64,000 nucleotides of DNA. Origin: Spirodela intermedia. Lineage: Eukaryota > Streptophyta > Magnoliopsida > Alismatales > Araceae. The notes under the pieces are model-generated. The model was given only the letters and a program-made list of their open reading frames with translations. It was not told the origin of the DNA and searched no databases. Every line of letters starts with the position of its first letter. Position 1 is the first letter of the stretch. The stretch spans positions 7,968,221 through 8,032,220 of the forward strand of contig LR746270.1 of assembly GCA_902729315.2 (NCBI GenBank), read 5' to 3'. The translations under genes were made by a program, and so were the position numbers. This document shows, piece by piece, positions 12,476 through 23,880 of the stretch.

Positions 12476-13900
12476 ATGGGTTGGAAAATGAATGATCTAA
12501 GGGGCATTGATATGAGTGTATGCATGCATAGTATATATCTAGAGGAAGGGGCTAGAACTAGTAGGGAACCACAACGAAGATTAAATCCTAACATGATGAA
12601 AATTGTAAAAAAAGAAATTTTAAAGTGGCTGGCTGCTGATATTATTTATCCTATTTCAGATAGCAAATGAGTTAGTCCTACACAAGTAGTGCCAAAAAAA
12701 TCAGGGATCACGGTTATAAAAAATGAAAATGGGGATGAAATACAAACAAGACTAACTACCGGTTGGAGAGTTTGCATTGATTATAGAAAATTAAATTCAG
12801 TTACTAGAAAAGATCATTTTCCCTTACCATTTACTAATCAAATTCTAGAAAAATTAGTTGGAAAAAACTTTTTTTGTTTTCTGGATGGATATTCTGGTTA
12901 TAATCAAATTTATATAAACCCTTTAGATCAAGAAAAAACAACTTTCACTTGTCCATTTGGTACTTTTGCTTTTAAACGCATGTCTTTTGGTCTGTGTAAT
13001 GCTCCAGCCACATTTCAAAGATGTATGCTGTCTATTTTTTCTGATATGATTAGAAAATACATGGAAATTTTTATGGACGATTTTTCTATTTTTGGTGAAT
13101 CATTTGATGAATGCTTAAATCATTTACAACATGTACTTGAGAAATGCATAGAGAAAAAAATAGTTTTGAGTGAGGAGAAATCACATTTTATGGTTAAAGA
13201 GGGAGTTGTGTTGGGTCATATTGTGAGTGAAATGGGTTTAGAAGTGGATAGAGCAAAAATTGATATTATATCTAAAATGAAACCTCTAAATTCAGTAAAA
13301 CAGATTAGATCTTTCTTGGGTCATGTAGGTTATTACAAAAAATTTATTCAGGATTTTTCAAAAAATTTTAAACCTCTCACCATGCTATTATTTAAAGATG
13401 TGCCTTTTAATTTTGATGAGAAATGTTTTGAGTCTTTTTCCGAAATAAAAAGATTACTTACTGAGGCACCTATTTTACAAGCTCTTGATTGGTCCCTTTC
13501 CTTTGAAATAATGTGTGATGCATCGAATTATGCAGTGGGGGTCGTTCTAGGACAAACAAAAGAGTCAAAACCCATAGTAATTTCATATGTTAGTAAAACT
13601 ATATCTGATGCTCAATTAAATTATACCACGACTGAAAAAGAGTTGTTAGCTGTAGTATTTTCGTTAGAAAGGTTTAGATCATATATTTTGGGAGCTAAAA
13701 TTATTATTTATACTGATCATGCTGCATTAAAATATCTGTTAAAAAAGAAAGATGCAAAGCCACGTTTATTAAGATGGATTTTATTGTTGTAGGAATTTGA
13801 CTTAGAAATAAAAGATAAAAAAGGTTTCGAGAATGTTGTTGCTGACCATCTTTCTAGATTAAGTGATACAGGAATAAATGCAGCACCTTTACAAGACGCA
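12476..13900 (+). pseudogene. Athila reverse transcriptase and RNase H, broken
   Basis: Same frame as gag. A 367-residue open stretch (12689-13792) carries the RT fingers and palm including the F-M-D-D-F catalytic motif (about 13072-13086), S-F-L-G-H, and RNase H with its M-C-D-A-S acidic motif (about 13510) and Y-T-D-H-A-A-L. Stops at 12668 (TGA) and 13790 (TAG) break the frame at both ends. Sequence after 13793 still reads as the end of RNase H. Confidence 0.9.
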
Positions 13901-13984
13901 TTTCCAGATGAACAATTGATGGCAGCTCAACATCAACCATCACCATGGTATGCACATATTGTTAATTTTCTAGTTTCTAGAAAA

Positions 13985-15234
13985 CTCCAGAACAGTGGGA
14001 TAAGAACAGAAAACATCATTTCTTTTCTAAGATTAGAAATTATTTTTGGCATGATCCTGATTTATATTACTTGGGCAACAATCAAATTTTAAGGAGATGT
14101 GTTCTTGAAGAAGAATATCATAGCATTATTAACATGTGCCATTCATCTAACTGTGGAGGACATTTCTCTGGACGAAAAACAGCTGCAAAAATTTTTTAGT
14201 GTGGTTTTTATTGGCCTACAATCATTAGAGATTCTATAGAATTTAGTAGAACATGTATTTCATGCCAATCTATAGGTAACATGAGTAAAAAAGATATAAT
14301 GTCCATGAGTAACATGTCAATAGTCGAAATTTTTGATGTATGGGGAATAGATTTCATGGGTCCCTTCCCATCAACTGAAAAATATGAATATATTTTGCTT
14401 GCTGTTGATTATGTGTCGAAGTGGGTGGAAGCTATTTCTACTAGAACTAATGATCATAAAATCGTGATGAAATTTGTGCAGGAAAATATTTTTTCGAGAT
14501 TTGGATGTCCTAGAGTGATTATTAGTGATGGAGGAACACATTTTACAAATAAACATTTCAGGGAACTGTTGAAAAAGAATGGAGTACACTATAGAGTAGC
14601 CACTCCATATCATCCCCAAACAAATGGGCAAGCTGAAGTAGCAAATAGGGAAATTCAGAGAATTTTGAGAAAAATAGTTAGACCAGATAAGAAAGATTGG
14701 CCCACAAAATTACAAGATGCATTATGGGCTTATAGAACAGCTTATAAAAATCCCATAAGTATGTCCCCATTTAGTCTCATTTTTGGAAAGCCATGTCATC
14801 TTCCTGTGGAAATAGAGCATAAAGCATTATGGGCTATAAAAAATTTATGTATGGATGAAAAATCAGTTGGTGGGCATAGAATTTTTCAGCTACATGAACT
14901 AGAGGAGTTGAGGAATGAAGCTTATGAAAATCATAGAATATATAAAGAAAAAACTAAAACTTTTCATGATAAATACATTAGCAGAAAAAAATTTGATGTT
15001 GGACAAAAAGTGTGGTTATATGATTCTAGGCTGAAATTATTCTCAGGAAAATTAAAATCAAAATGGAAAGGGCCTTATGCGGTGGAAGAGACATATGATC
15101 ATGGGGTTGTCATGATTAAAGATCCTAAAAGTGATCATAACTTTAAGGTAAATGGACAGCGACTTAAACATTACATAGAATATGAACGCCTTGCAGAAAA
15201 AGAAATTTTATTATTAAAAGAAATTCAAGAGTAA
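13985..15234 (+). pseudogene. Athila integrase, N-terminal zinc region broken, core largely open
   Basis: A frameshift at about 13985 moves pol into another frame. The HHCC zinc-binding region (about 14110-14265) contains a TAG at 14197-14199. The core (open from 14281) shows the first Asp in [10 protein letters not shown], the second in I-S-D-G-G-T-H-F, then Y-H-P-Q-T-N-G-Q with the downstream Glu. The tail has the G-Q-K-V-W-L-Y and L-F-S-G-K-L blocks typical of this lineage. It ends with TAA at 15232-15234. Confidence 0.9.
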
Positions 15235-16780
15235 GACCAAGGAGTCCAGCTAGAGATATTAAATTCAGCGCTGCATGGGAGTCAACCCATAATTTTTATT
15301 TCATTCTATTTGATTTTTTTTAAGCTCTGTTTTTCTTAGAATTTCACAGTACTTGTTTCTGTATTTGTTTTTTTCGAAAAAGTGCTGGAGGAGTGTAAGA
15401 TGAAGTGGAAAATTAAAAAAGAGGTTGAGGTGATGTCTTTCTAAGTGCATGCTTCACTTGAAAATTATATTTTCTGCATATTCTGTTTCGATTTTTCTAT
15501 GTCATTGAGGACAATGTCATTTTTAAGTTGAGGGGTGAAGTATTCATTATTAATTTATGCTGTAGGATGATTAAAAACATGTGTTTGCATTTTATTCAAC
15601 TTAGAACAGCAACTAAAAAAATAAAAATAACATAAAATTCGAAAAAACTACAACATCTATTTTTTGGTTTTCTGTCAGAAACAACAGACTGTCAAAAACA
15701 ACAGACAAAAAACAACCCGAAATTTGAAATTCTAAAAGACCCTTTTCTCACATTTCAATCCCCTAGATATATATTACTGAAATTCGAAATTACAGCTATA
15801 TAGAGGATAGTTTTGATTTATTTTTGACAAATTTATTATTGCTAAAAATAGAACTAAAAACAGAAAATGGAACTGTCAGAACTATCTAATTTACAAATTC
15901 CTTACATCATATTGCATGCATGAAAAATTAAATCAATTAGATTGATTGATATCAAAAGATACTAGGAAGATTATTATTGAGTCAAAAAAATGATCTAGTA
16001 GCATGAAATGTTGGAATACTCCTTGGATACATGATAGATAACATGGATTTGATTTTACAGATTTTCACTTCATGATCTTGATGGATAGTATTTACTTGAT
16101 GTGAAAATTTGATTGATCATTTGAGTTTAATGGATATTTTTGCACCCTGATCTATAGGACTTGTGAGGAGAAATCACTTATTTCGAAAAAAAAAAGAGAG
16201 AGCAATATGAAAAATCTAGAAACAAAGAGTACACATGGAGGGTGTGAGACATCATTCTCATTGTCGAAAATCGTGCATAGAAAAACACTTGCTGAAAAAT
16301 AAATGGATAAAGTGAAAGCCCTGAAAATGAAGAGTACACATGGAGGGTGTGAGACATCATTCTTATTGTCGAAATTTGTCTACAGGAAAAGCTACTTATC
16401 CACTGTATATATAAAAAATAAAAATAAAAAGAAGGAAGAAATATAGTGCAAACTTCAAAAATCAAGTCATAGAAAAAGGAAAATGTAAGATCAATATTAT
16501 TCTTGGATGAGTATTGATAATTGGAACATCTTGTAAATACATCTATGAGTGAAGAAGTGATAAAGATGTGAATAGAAGAAGTGAAGTCTAGATTGTTATT
16601 CCAAGGAGTGTTTAAACATTTAAGTGCTTGACATCATTTTTAAATACTTGATATAAGAATCCAAAGTGTTTAAAGGTGCATCATTTCTAATTGTATTTTT
16701 TTTCTGTATTGAAATATGATGTTTGAGATTTGTTAAATTTTATTTTCGTAATTCTATTGCTAAGGGACTAGTAATGATTT
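15235..16780 (+). other. Athila 3' non-coding region
   Basis: AT-rich with no convincing ORF. Many Athila elements carry an envelope-like ORF here, but I see none. A 44-base sequence at 16226-16269 is repeated almost exactly at 16331-16374. Confidence 0.7.
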
Positions 16781-16793
16781 AAGTTGGGGGGTG
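16781..16793 (+). other. Polypurine tract of the Athila element
   Basis: AAGTTGGGGGGTG directly precedes the TGATAAG start of the right LTR, as expected for the plus-strand primer. Confidence 0.88.
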
Positions 16794-18424
16794 TGATAAG
16801 TCTTCATTATCATGAGTTAATAATTAGTAAATAATATAGTTTTAGCCTTAACTCATGATAAATAGACTTATATTTGTGTTAAAGAATGATTTGTGGTTTT
16901 TAGTTGATTAACGTGAATTTTTGGGTAATTATGTGATTTTATACGATTTTTATAGTCTTACTTTTGAGATAAATGAAGAACAAGAAATAAAAATAAAAAT
17001 ATTGCAAAATGGGGGGACTCGCCGGCCAACTGGGCCCGCAAGCAGGTCGGAAGCGCAGTCGGGGAGTAGCTGCGAGCAGGGGCTCGAGCGGCTTAGCTTG
17101 GACCGATAGGGGCACGTGTGCGCCACTCCCCTTCCACGTCACCGGTGGCCAGCCGGCTGTGGGGCAAGGAGTGGTCGTACACGCGAGAGAAGGGACTTTG
17201 CTTACAAAGCTAACATTACTATATATTCGCCCAAAAAATCGGTGCACAACCAATGTGGGACTAAACCCGCATCACACCTTCCTCACAGGTGGGCAACCGG
17301 CGCAGGTTTGAATCCTCCCAAAGTCAAAATTCATATATTTTTATCTGATTATCACGACTTTCCTGCAGATCGCCGGTGAAGGATTAAGCAACAAGAATTG
17401 CTAAATCATCGGTGAAAATCTCGTCAACGCGATTCGCAGAGCATTGCTACTAAAATTGCTGAACGATTCGCGATAAAAGGATCGCGAATCCATCGAGTAA
17501 ATCATCTTTGATTGATCGACGAACAAGCCGTCGTCGGGAAGAGGACGATCTGCCGGGAGATGAGTTGCCACCTCTTGAGAGCATACCAGATGCGATGAAG
17601 AGCCTCCTCTTGCTGCATGGACCTGAGGATGAAGCTCCCTAACACGCGCCCCACCTCCATCCAGCTCCTCTCTGTCGGGTGATAGTCGCTGGAGAGCCGC
17701 AAAGTCGCCGTTTTTCTGCTCCGCCGGGTGACAGCCGCCGGAGACGATTCGACGACCCACTTCATTGATCTCTAGACTTCGCGAGAAGATCTAGAGATTG
17801 TCCACATCGTCTTTGTCCAAGGAGAGCCTTCGAGGCCATAGACACTGCACAACGATCCTCCCGAACGCTCAGGATTCCGGTGCATCGCCGACGCATCGCC
17901 GTCGCGACGCCGAAACTCTGTTTTCCTGCTTTCAATTTACTTTATGCTTCATTTAGTGATAATTTTTGTGTTTTTAATTTACCAAAATATACTTTGTTCT
18001 ATTACGATTCTTCCGGCTTTTATAGATCTTAATTTGATCAATTAAATCGTCTGTAATCACTTACGTAAGAATCACCGGGCGGAACTCTGTTTCCGCCCGA
18101 TTCGCGTTCGCCGGGCGCTGACGTCATCCTGACGTCCGCGCCTTTATTTTCCTTTTTTGTGAATTTTAAATATATTTTCTTTTTATTTCCTATTATAAAA
18201 TTCATAGAAAATCGTATTCATTGAGAAAAATTCTGAATAATTACTAGATATTATATTACATCCTTGTGATCGAACTGGAAAATTACTACTATTTTTGGAA
18301 GTTTAATTGAATTATAATTGATATATTTATTTAGAAATACTTCTAAATATCCAAAAATTCGTATTTTCTAGTTTTATAAATTTTATATTTGCGTGATTTA
18401 ATATACAACGACTGAGTCACATCA
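16794..18424 (+). repeat. 3' LTR of the Athila-type element
   Basis: 1,631 bases, collinear with 8110-9740 without net indels. By hand comparison about 115-120 positions differ, almost all C/T or A/G. The box-B string of the left LTR is GGTTTGAATCC here (17305-17315). Confidence 0.95.
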
Positions 18425-18429
18425 TATAT
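18425..18429. repeat. Target site duplication TATAT, right
   Basis: Matches 8105-8109 and confirms a single integration event. Confidence 0.92.
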
Positions 18430-20907
18430 CATCAAACAAAACTAGTATGAATTGCCTCAATTGACATTGAAATATTTGGTTCATTAGCGATTAAAAGGTT
18501 GTAGGTGCATTTGATAATCCGAAAGGCATTACTTTAAATTCATAATGGTCATGATGAGTCTTGAATGTATTCTTAAGTACATCTTTTTTTTTCATTATGA
18601 TTTGATAATATCTTGATTTTAAATCTAGTTCTGAAAAAATTAATTTTCCATATAGTTCATCTAGCAACTCATCTACAACTAGAATGAGGTAACAATCAGA
18701 AATCTTAGCTCATTCAATGCTCTATAATCTACACAAAATCTCCATCTACCATCTATCTTCTTGACTAATAGTGCAGGGCTTACTTAAAGATTGTGTGAAG
18801 GTTGTATGGCCTCTATTGATATGAGTTCTTGGACAAGTGTCTCAATTTTATTTTTCTAGAAATGAGAGTATTTATAAGACCTCAAGTTAATAGGTTTTGT
18901 TCCTAGTAATAGATGTATGGCATGGTCAACAGGACACTCAAGTGGCATTCATGTCAATACTTCAAAAACCTTGGGAAATTCTTGTTTCAAACTAATTTCT
19001 AAATTGTTGGGTGCATTAGGGTCTCTATATGAGTGAATATGATGTAGTTCAACCATATATGCCTTGCTACTCTTAAGTCCCTTCTCTACTCTTCTTGGTG
19101 ATGTTTTTGTACTACTAAGGTCTCATTTGAAGATGTGAATTTTGCTTCTCATCATGACCCTCATTATAAACTTCTCATAGTTGGAAAGGATCCACCCTAA
19201 AGTTCTCAACCATTGTATGCCTAGATCACATCTGTGCCACTCAACTCTAGTGGTAAAAAAAATTGTACTATCAAAACACCTTGCGTCTAAAGAGGAATAA
19301 CCTTGTAAATTGTTGCACCTGCCATTATGTTGCCGTTGCCCATAACTATGTTATAGTCATTTAACTTCTCCTTTTGTAAGGATAAGTTATCAATTATTTT
19401 GGTGCACAAGAAATTGTGAGTTGCCTCACTATTAATGAGTATTGACACCTCGGTGTCATCAATTTTGCCCCATAATTTTATAGTCCCTTGTTGAGTAATT
19501 CCCATGACTGAATTTAAAGACATGTGTGCAGTGAAAGCCTTCTCTTCCATGATGGATATGGCCTGATCAAACAGTTCTCATCCTTCATCAATGTTGTCAT
19601 CTTCTGCACTTCATCCACAATAATAATATTTAACTCCTTTTTACAACGATGTCCTAGCGCAAATTTTTCATTGCAATAGTGGCATAACCCCTTATCTCTT
19701 CTATTCTGAAATTTCTGATCTATCAAGTTGAGTATCTTGCTATAATTTCCATTTGATGTGCCTTCAGCTGAATCCTGATAATCATTCCTATAATTACCTC
19801 TATTATTTATATTCTAGAATTCTCTTCTGTAATAGTTATAACGAGGTTGAGGTGGTTCAAGCTTTGTAATCACTTGTTTTCCAAATAATTCATTTCTACT
19901 TATTCAGATTTCTCGAAGATGAATCTCAACTTGGATTGATATAAGTCCCAAGGGCTTATGCATTCCCAATTCTGATCTGATATATGGTTTCAAGCCCCTC
20001 ATGTATGCATCTTCTAATACTTCTGTGTTTATATGAGGTAGAAAGGCTGCAATTCATTCAAATCCAGCACTATATTCTCTTATTGATGTGACTTGTTGTA
20101 AGCTCATTAGTTGTCACAGTAGACTCTCCATCTCATATGTCTTGAATGTTTCCCCAATTGACTCTTGAAGTCACGCCAATCTTAGAATGGAAACTTGTCT
20201 TCCATCTAGAGATATGATTCTAGAGTTTCTCCCTCCATACTCAACATAATTTACTTGAGTTTGTCCTGCTTTGACATAGGGTTTAGGCAAAAATATTTCT
20301 CAGCCCACCTAATCCATCCCTCAGGACTATCTCCTTAGAAAATTAGTAATTCTATTATTTGATTTATCTATGTTTGGCCATCTTGTGAGGCTTGACTTGA
20401 ATGAGTGGTGCCATTATAAGGTTGCATTGATACCTCTCTTGGACCATTATAAGGTTGCATTGGTACCTCTCTTGATTTATCTAGATCCCTTGTGGATAAT
20501 TTTTGAAGAATCTGGTTGAGGATTTCTCTTTGCTCGATTAAGAATTGTTCTTGCTTAGCATAACCCTACTTTAGAGATGCAACCTCTCCTTTTGATATGC
20601 CTTTGACCTAGTGAGCATCCGCCGATCAAGATAGGTTCTAGATCATACTAGATGATCATTCTTCTTGCCGTAGATCTACCAGTCTCTTCCAACATTCTGA
20701 CTGTATGGAATTACGGTCAAACGAATTTGTTGTGAGAATTACTTTCGTTTCTTGAATTTGTTGTAGTTTGAACTTGGAAAGAATTTTTGCTTCAGCCTTG
20801 CTAATTTGATCCTTATTATGGCCCAAATAGAATCTTGCTCTTGTAATCTTGCTCTCGTAATCTTGCACTTGCTGTAATTTCTCTGAGTTCTCGCAAAAAA
20901 AGACCAA
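18430..20907 (-). pseudogene. Chromovirus-type gag, protease and first part of RT
   Basis: Minus-strand decayed coding DNA. Gag lies at the right end (20907 downward); its zinc knuckle at 19625-19690 reads C-H-Y-C...G-H-R-C, the CCHC form common in plant chromoviruses. The protease at 19287-19550 has S-E-A-T-H-N-F where the family has a D-S-G-A-T-H-x-F type site, so the catalytic Asp/Gly positions are altered. The first half of RT follows down to 18430, where the coding sequence stops inside the catalytic Asp-pair motif at the nested insertion. Multiple stops and frame changes. Confidence 0.82.
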
Positions 20908-20914
20908 GATGTCT

Positions 20915-20927
20915 CCTCTGATACTAG
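20915..20927 (-). other. Primer binding site (initiator tRNA-Met type)
   Basis: On the minus strand, directly after the 5' LTR, TAGTATCAGAG differs at one base from the TGGTATCAGAG string typical of initiator-Met-primed plant elements. Confidence 0.75.
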
Positions 20928-21297
20928 TGTTACGAACCTCTCAAGATTTGTGGTGAAATCTTCACCCTAGTCTTACCTTAGATGAGGCTCACGTAGGGAA
21001 TCAACTCTTTGTGTATAGAAGAATCAGATTGAACAATTGAAAATGGAAATTGAAAAGACAATAGAGGTTCATAGATAGTAAGCTGAGTTCTTGAGGTCGG
21101 ATCGATCCTCAAGAACAAGAGAGCCTGAATCGAACCTCTCCAGGGACAGATCTCCCTCTCTACTCTTTATTTTCTCCACCCCCTTCTTATTTCAGCCTCT
21201 TCTATATTTATAGGCTTCAATACATTATTCTGTCGTGGTCCTCTCTTAATGTGGGGGTCTAGGTCATCTTGTGTAGACGACGGTTGGCTTCGTAACA
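20928..21297 (-). repeat. Right (5') LTR of the chromovirus-type element
   Basis: 370 bases from TGTTACGAA to TTCGTAACA; the outer nine bases are perfect inverted repeats. Partner of 5497-5861. A TATAAATATA-type box on the minus strand lies near 21204-21213. Confidence 0.93.
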
Positions 21298-21302
21298 GAT
21301 TG
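21298..21302. repeat. Target site duplication GATTG, right
   Basis: Copy of 5492-5496 directly following the right LTR. Confidence 0.9.
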
Positions 21303-23880
21303 CAATCTGTGGAGAGCACAAGCAGCGGCATCATGTGGAGAGCACACAAATAGCATGTGTTGGAATGGTTCTCATGTTGTTAAAGCTCCCTAATATGTCT
21401 CTCACAAAGAGGGGCCCTTAGCATCATATGCAAGGAGTCTTGCAGAAGTGACACAAAAGTGGTGAAACATCGCAAGCGATGATGTTTATTGCTGCAATGT
21501 GAAACCGACTAGGCAATGCAAAATGGCAAGGTGAGGGGGCTACTCACTAGTGTGTGCATGCAATGGTTGCTGCAACATTCCACCAGAATCCCCACCATTC
21601 TTTGTCTATTGAGGTACAACTCAAGAATCCAGAACGGATAGGAACAAATACTCACCAGGGCTATATATATAGATATATGCATGATCTATCGTCCTGATAG
21701 AATCCATGCAACCTACTAAAAAAAAAAGTTAGGCCAGGATAGATCAACATTCGTTTAGCCACCTTTAATTAATAAAAAATTCTCACATTATTTAAACATA
21801 TCAGATATAATTAGTAACCGTGAACTTGCATATGCACATGCTTTAGTATATGATCAGTTAATTTTACAACTAATTAATTCTAATAGATTCCTAAGCCGAG
21901 GTAGAAAAGTATAAGCATCAGTGGATTAGACTTTCATGGTCATTTCTTGCAAGAAATATTCTCTAATGCCATTTAAATTTCCAGTGTGGATGTGGATTCA
22001 AGACCCATGAGTGTCCTGAAGAAACGGCAGTGGCAGCGGCGGCTTATCAGCAACCCACAAGTGCCCACCCTAAAAGGTTTAGTGATGGCTAGCCTCCTCA
22101 GTTTCCAGAACAACGGACTGCAGCAGCTGTGCCGACAACCCTGGAGAACCAGCAGCAGGAGATGACGACGGCAGCCGTGCCAAGCACCCAGCACAGAGCC
22201 CTGTGTAGGCGGCAGCACCAACAGCCCAAAACATTTCTCTGGCAATAGACGAAGGCATAGGGCATGGACAGGTGAAAGTCTAACCACAAGGCTAAGAAGG
22301 CCAAATTCCCCCCCCCCCCCACCAACCCCCTGCATATTTGACTTTTTGATATTCAACTTATTTTGTAAATGATGGACAACCAACAAGGTCTTGGCTCCTC
22401 TTACTCAAGGGGAAGAACACAAAAACCTCCAAAAAAGGGAACAGAAATGCTGTTCCAATGGTTATTATCCCACATGACTCGGCTGCAACTCCTAGTTCTC
22501 ATACTTACAAAAAATTTATGATGAGCTGCGGCCTGTGATGGTGGCTGAAAGGGAAGCCGTCTCTGTAGTTTAGGTGGTAGCTAACATCAGAGCCGCCAAA
22601 CAGGTGATTTCTGCCAAGAGAGTAAGACGGTAACGATTTAGTAACCTGGGCTGAGCAAGACATCTCATCAAAATGATCGAGATTCTAGTTACATTTTACT
22701 CATATATTCCATATGTGTCCATAACTGCATTTCTGTAATTATATATATATATATGCGGGGGGGGGAGAGAGAGAGAGAGAGCAGATATGCATGGAAAAGT
22801 CTGCTAACAAAAAATGGAAAAACTTTGTTACGAAAGAGGGACGGATGATGGTCAACCGAATTGGGTTGCATGACAATCCAACTAAGCTCAAATGGCAAAC
22901 TATGCATTCCAAACACAGCAATTGTTTATGTTCAAAGGCCTAGGAATTTAGATTCACAGATAACGAGTTCGTTTTTGCTGGGAAATATATTCAACCAAAG
23001 TTCTCGATACGGATTTGGTAGAGAGAGAAAGAGAAAACAGTACTGGAGTTTTAGCAACGAGAGAGAAAGTGATTAGCTGGGTATCTGTCCTACATGTAGT
23101 AGAGAGGGTGCAACTACACAAGGCCCATAAAGAGTTGACACACTGGGGCTTCTGGGCACATTGACCAAAACAGGTAACCATTCAAACAACGTGCTTTCTC
23201 ACTCTATAACTACCGAGCCACTCTGTTTCGGGTACAGTCAAAGGTGTGAACAGAGGCGAAGAAGTAATTTTGTCCTTATTTCCCCCTAAAAACTATATAT
23301 AAAGACACGTATAGCAGGGTGAAAAAGACATTGAACAGAAATCACAGGAAAAATTCACAAGGTCGCCCAGATTGTGTGTCACACCTGTAACTGTTGTCTT
23401 GATGGAAAAGAAATAATCAGATTTTTCTAATGTATAGAACCAAGAGAAGAATGGGTAAATGTATTGCATAAATGCAGCCAACCCAGCACATACTGGGTCT
23501 ATAATCTGGAATATTTTAATTTTCGTCATGAATAACAATGGAATCAATAGGTAACAAGAGAGCTTCTACAGCGGGGAGAAACTAACCAACCAGTGTAGAT
23601 ATATTGATCATATGCAACCCCAATATGGCTTATATGTTATAAAATAAAATTAAAAATAATTTCCCCGTCAAAAAAATGACGTAGCATAGAAGCGAGAGAA
23701 AAATAAAGTAAATAAAACAAATGGCAGAAGCATTTTTATGCTGAGCGTTTGGGTTTTCATCATGACACTGGCATGAACGTAAGGGAAGAAAAACCTGAAA
23801 ATAATTATTACCTCGGAGAGAAGAGCCTCTCTCTTGTGAATGCAAGGGGCACAACTAGAATCCACATACCAGAAGGTTAT
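21303..23880. other. Intergenic region and probable LPAT1 3'UTR
   Basis: No gene recognised. A C-run lies at 22308-22320, and an AT tract followed by a G-run and (GA)n at 22739-22782. The part next to 23880 is probably LPAT1 3'UTR, but no polyadenylation site can be fixed. Short GC-rich minus-strand frames at 21973-22386 have no recognised motif. Confidence 0.45.

Larger units (their letters stand above)
8110..18424 (+). mobile_element. Athila-type Ty3/gypsy retrotransposon, complete but inactive
   Basis: A 10,315-base element with two 1,631-base LTRs, a TATAT duplication, a tRNA-Asp-type primer site, a gag-pol region (about 10040-15234), a 1.5-kb 3' non-coding region and a polypurine tract. 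The RT and integrase blocks ([22 protein letters not shown]) are of the kind I recall for Athila elements. The usual extra ORF after integrase is not seen, although space remains. In-frame stops interrupt gag, protease, RT and integrase, so the copy is dead. It sits in the opposite orientation to its host chromovirus. Confidence 0.95.
5497..21297 (-). mobile_element. Ty3/gypsy chromovirus-type LTR retrotransposon, split by a nested element
   Basis: LTRs at 5497-5861 and 20928-21297 bound a minus-strand element flanked by GATTG. Removing the nested insertion (8110-18424 plus one TATAT copy) leaves about 5.5 kb, the normal size of a small chromovirus. In minus-strand order it holds a primer binding site, gag with a CCHC zinc knuckle, an aspartic protease, reverse transcriptase, RNase H, integrase and a weak chromodomain-like tail. 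Short LTRs and this order suggest a Reina- or Tekay-like lineage; placement is an inference. The coding region carries many stops and frameshifts, so the copy is dead. The LTR pair differs by roughly a tenth of positions (estimated by eye) with several small indels, consistent with an older insertion than the nested Athila. Confidence 0.93.

Noticed and set aside
21973-22386. 137-codon minus-strand frame
   Set aside because: It begins in AT-rich DNA, crosses a C-run that encodes only Gly, and shows no domain or splice logic.
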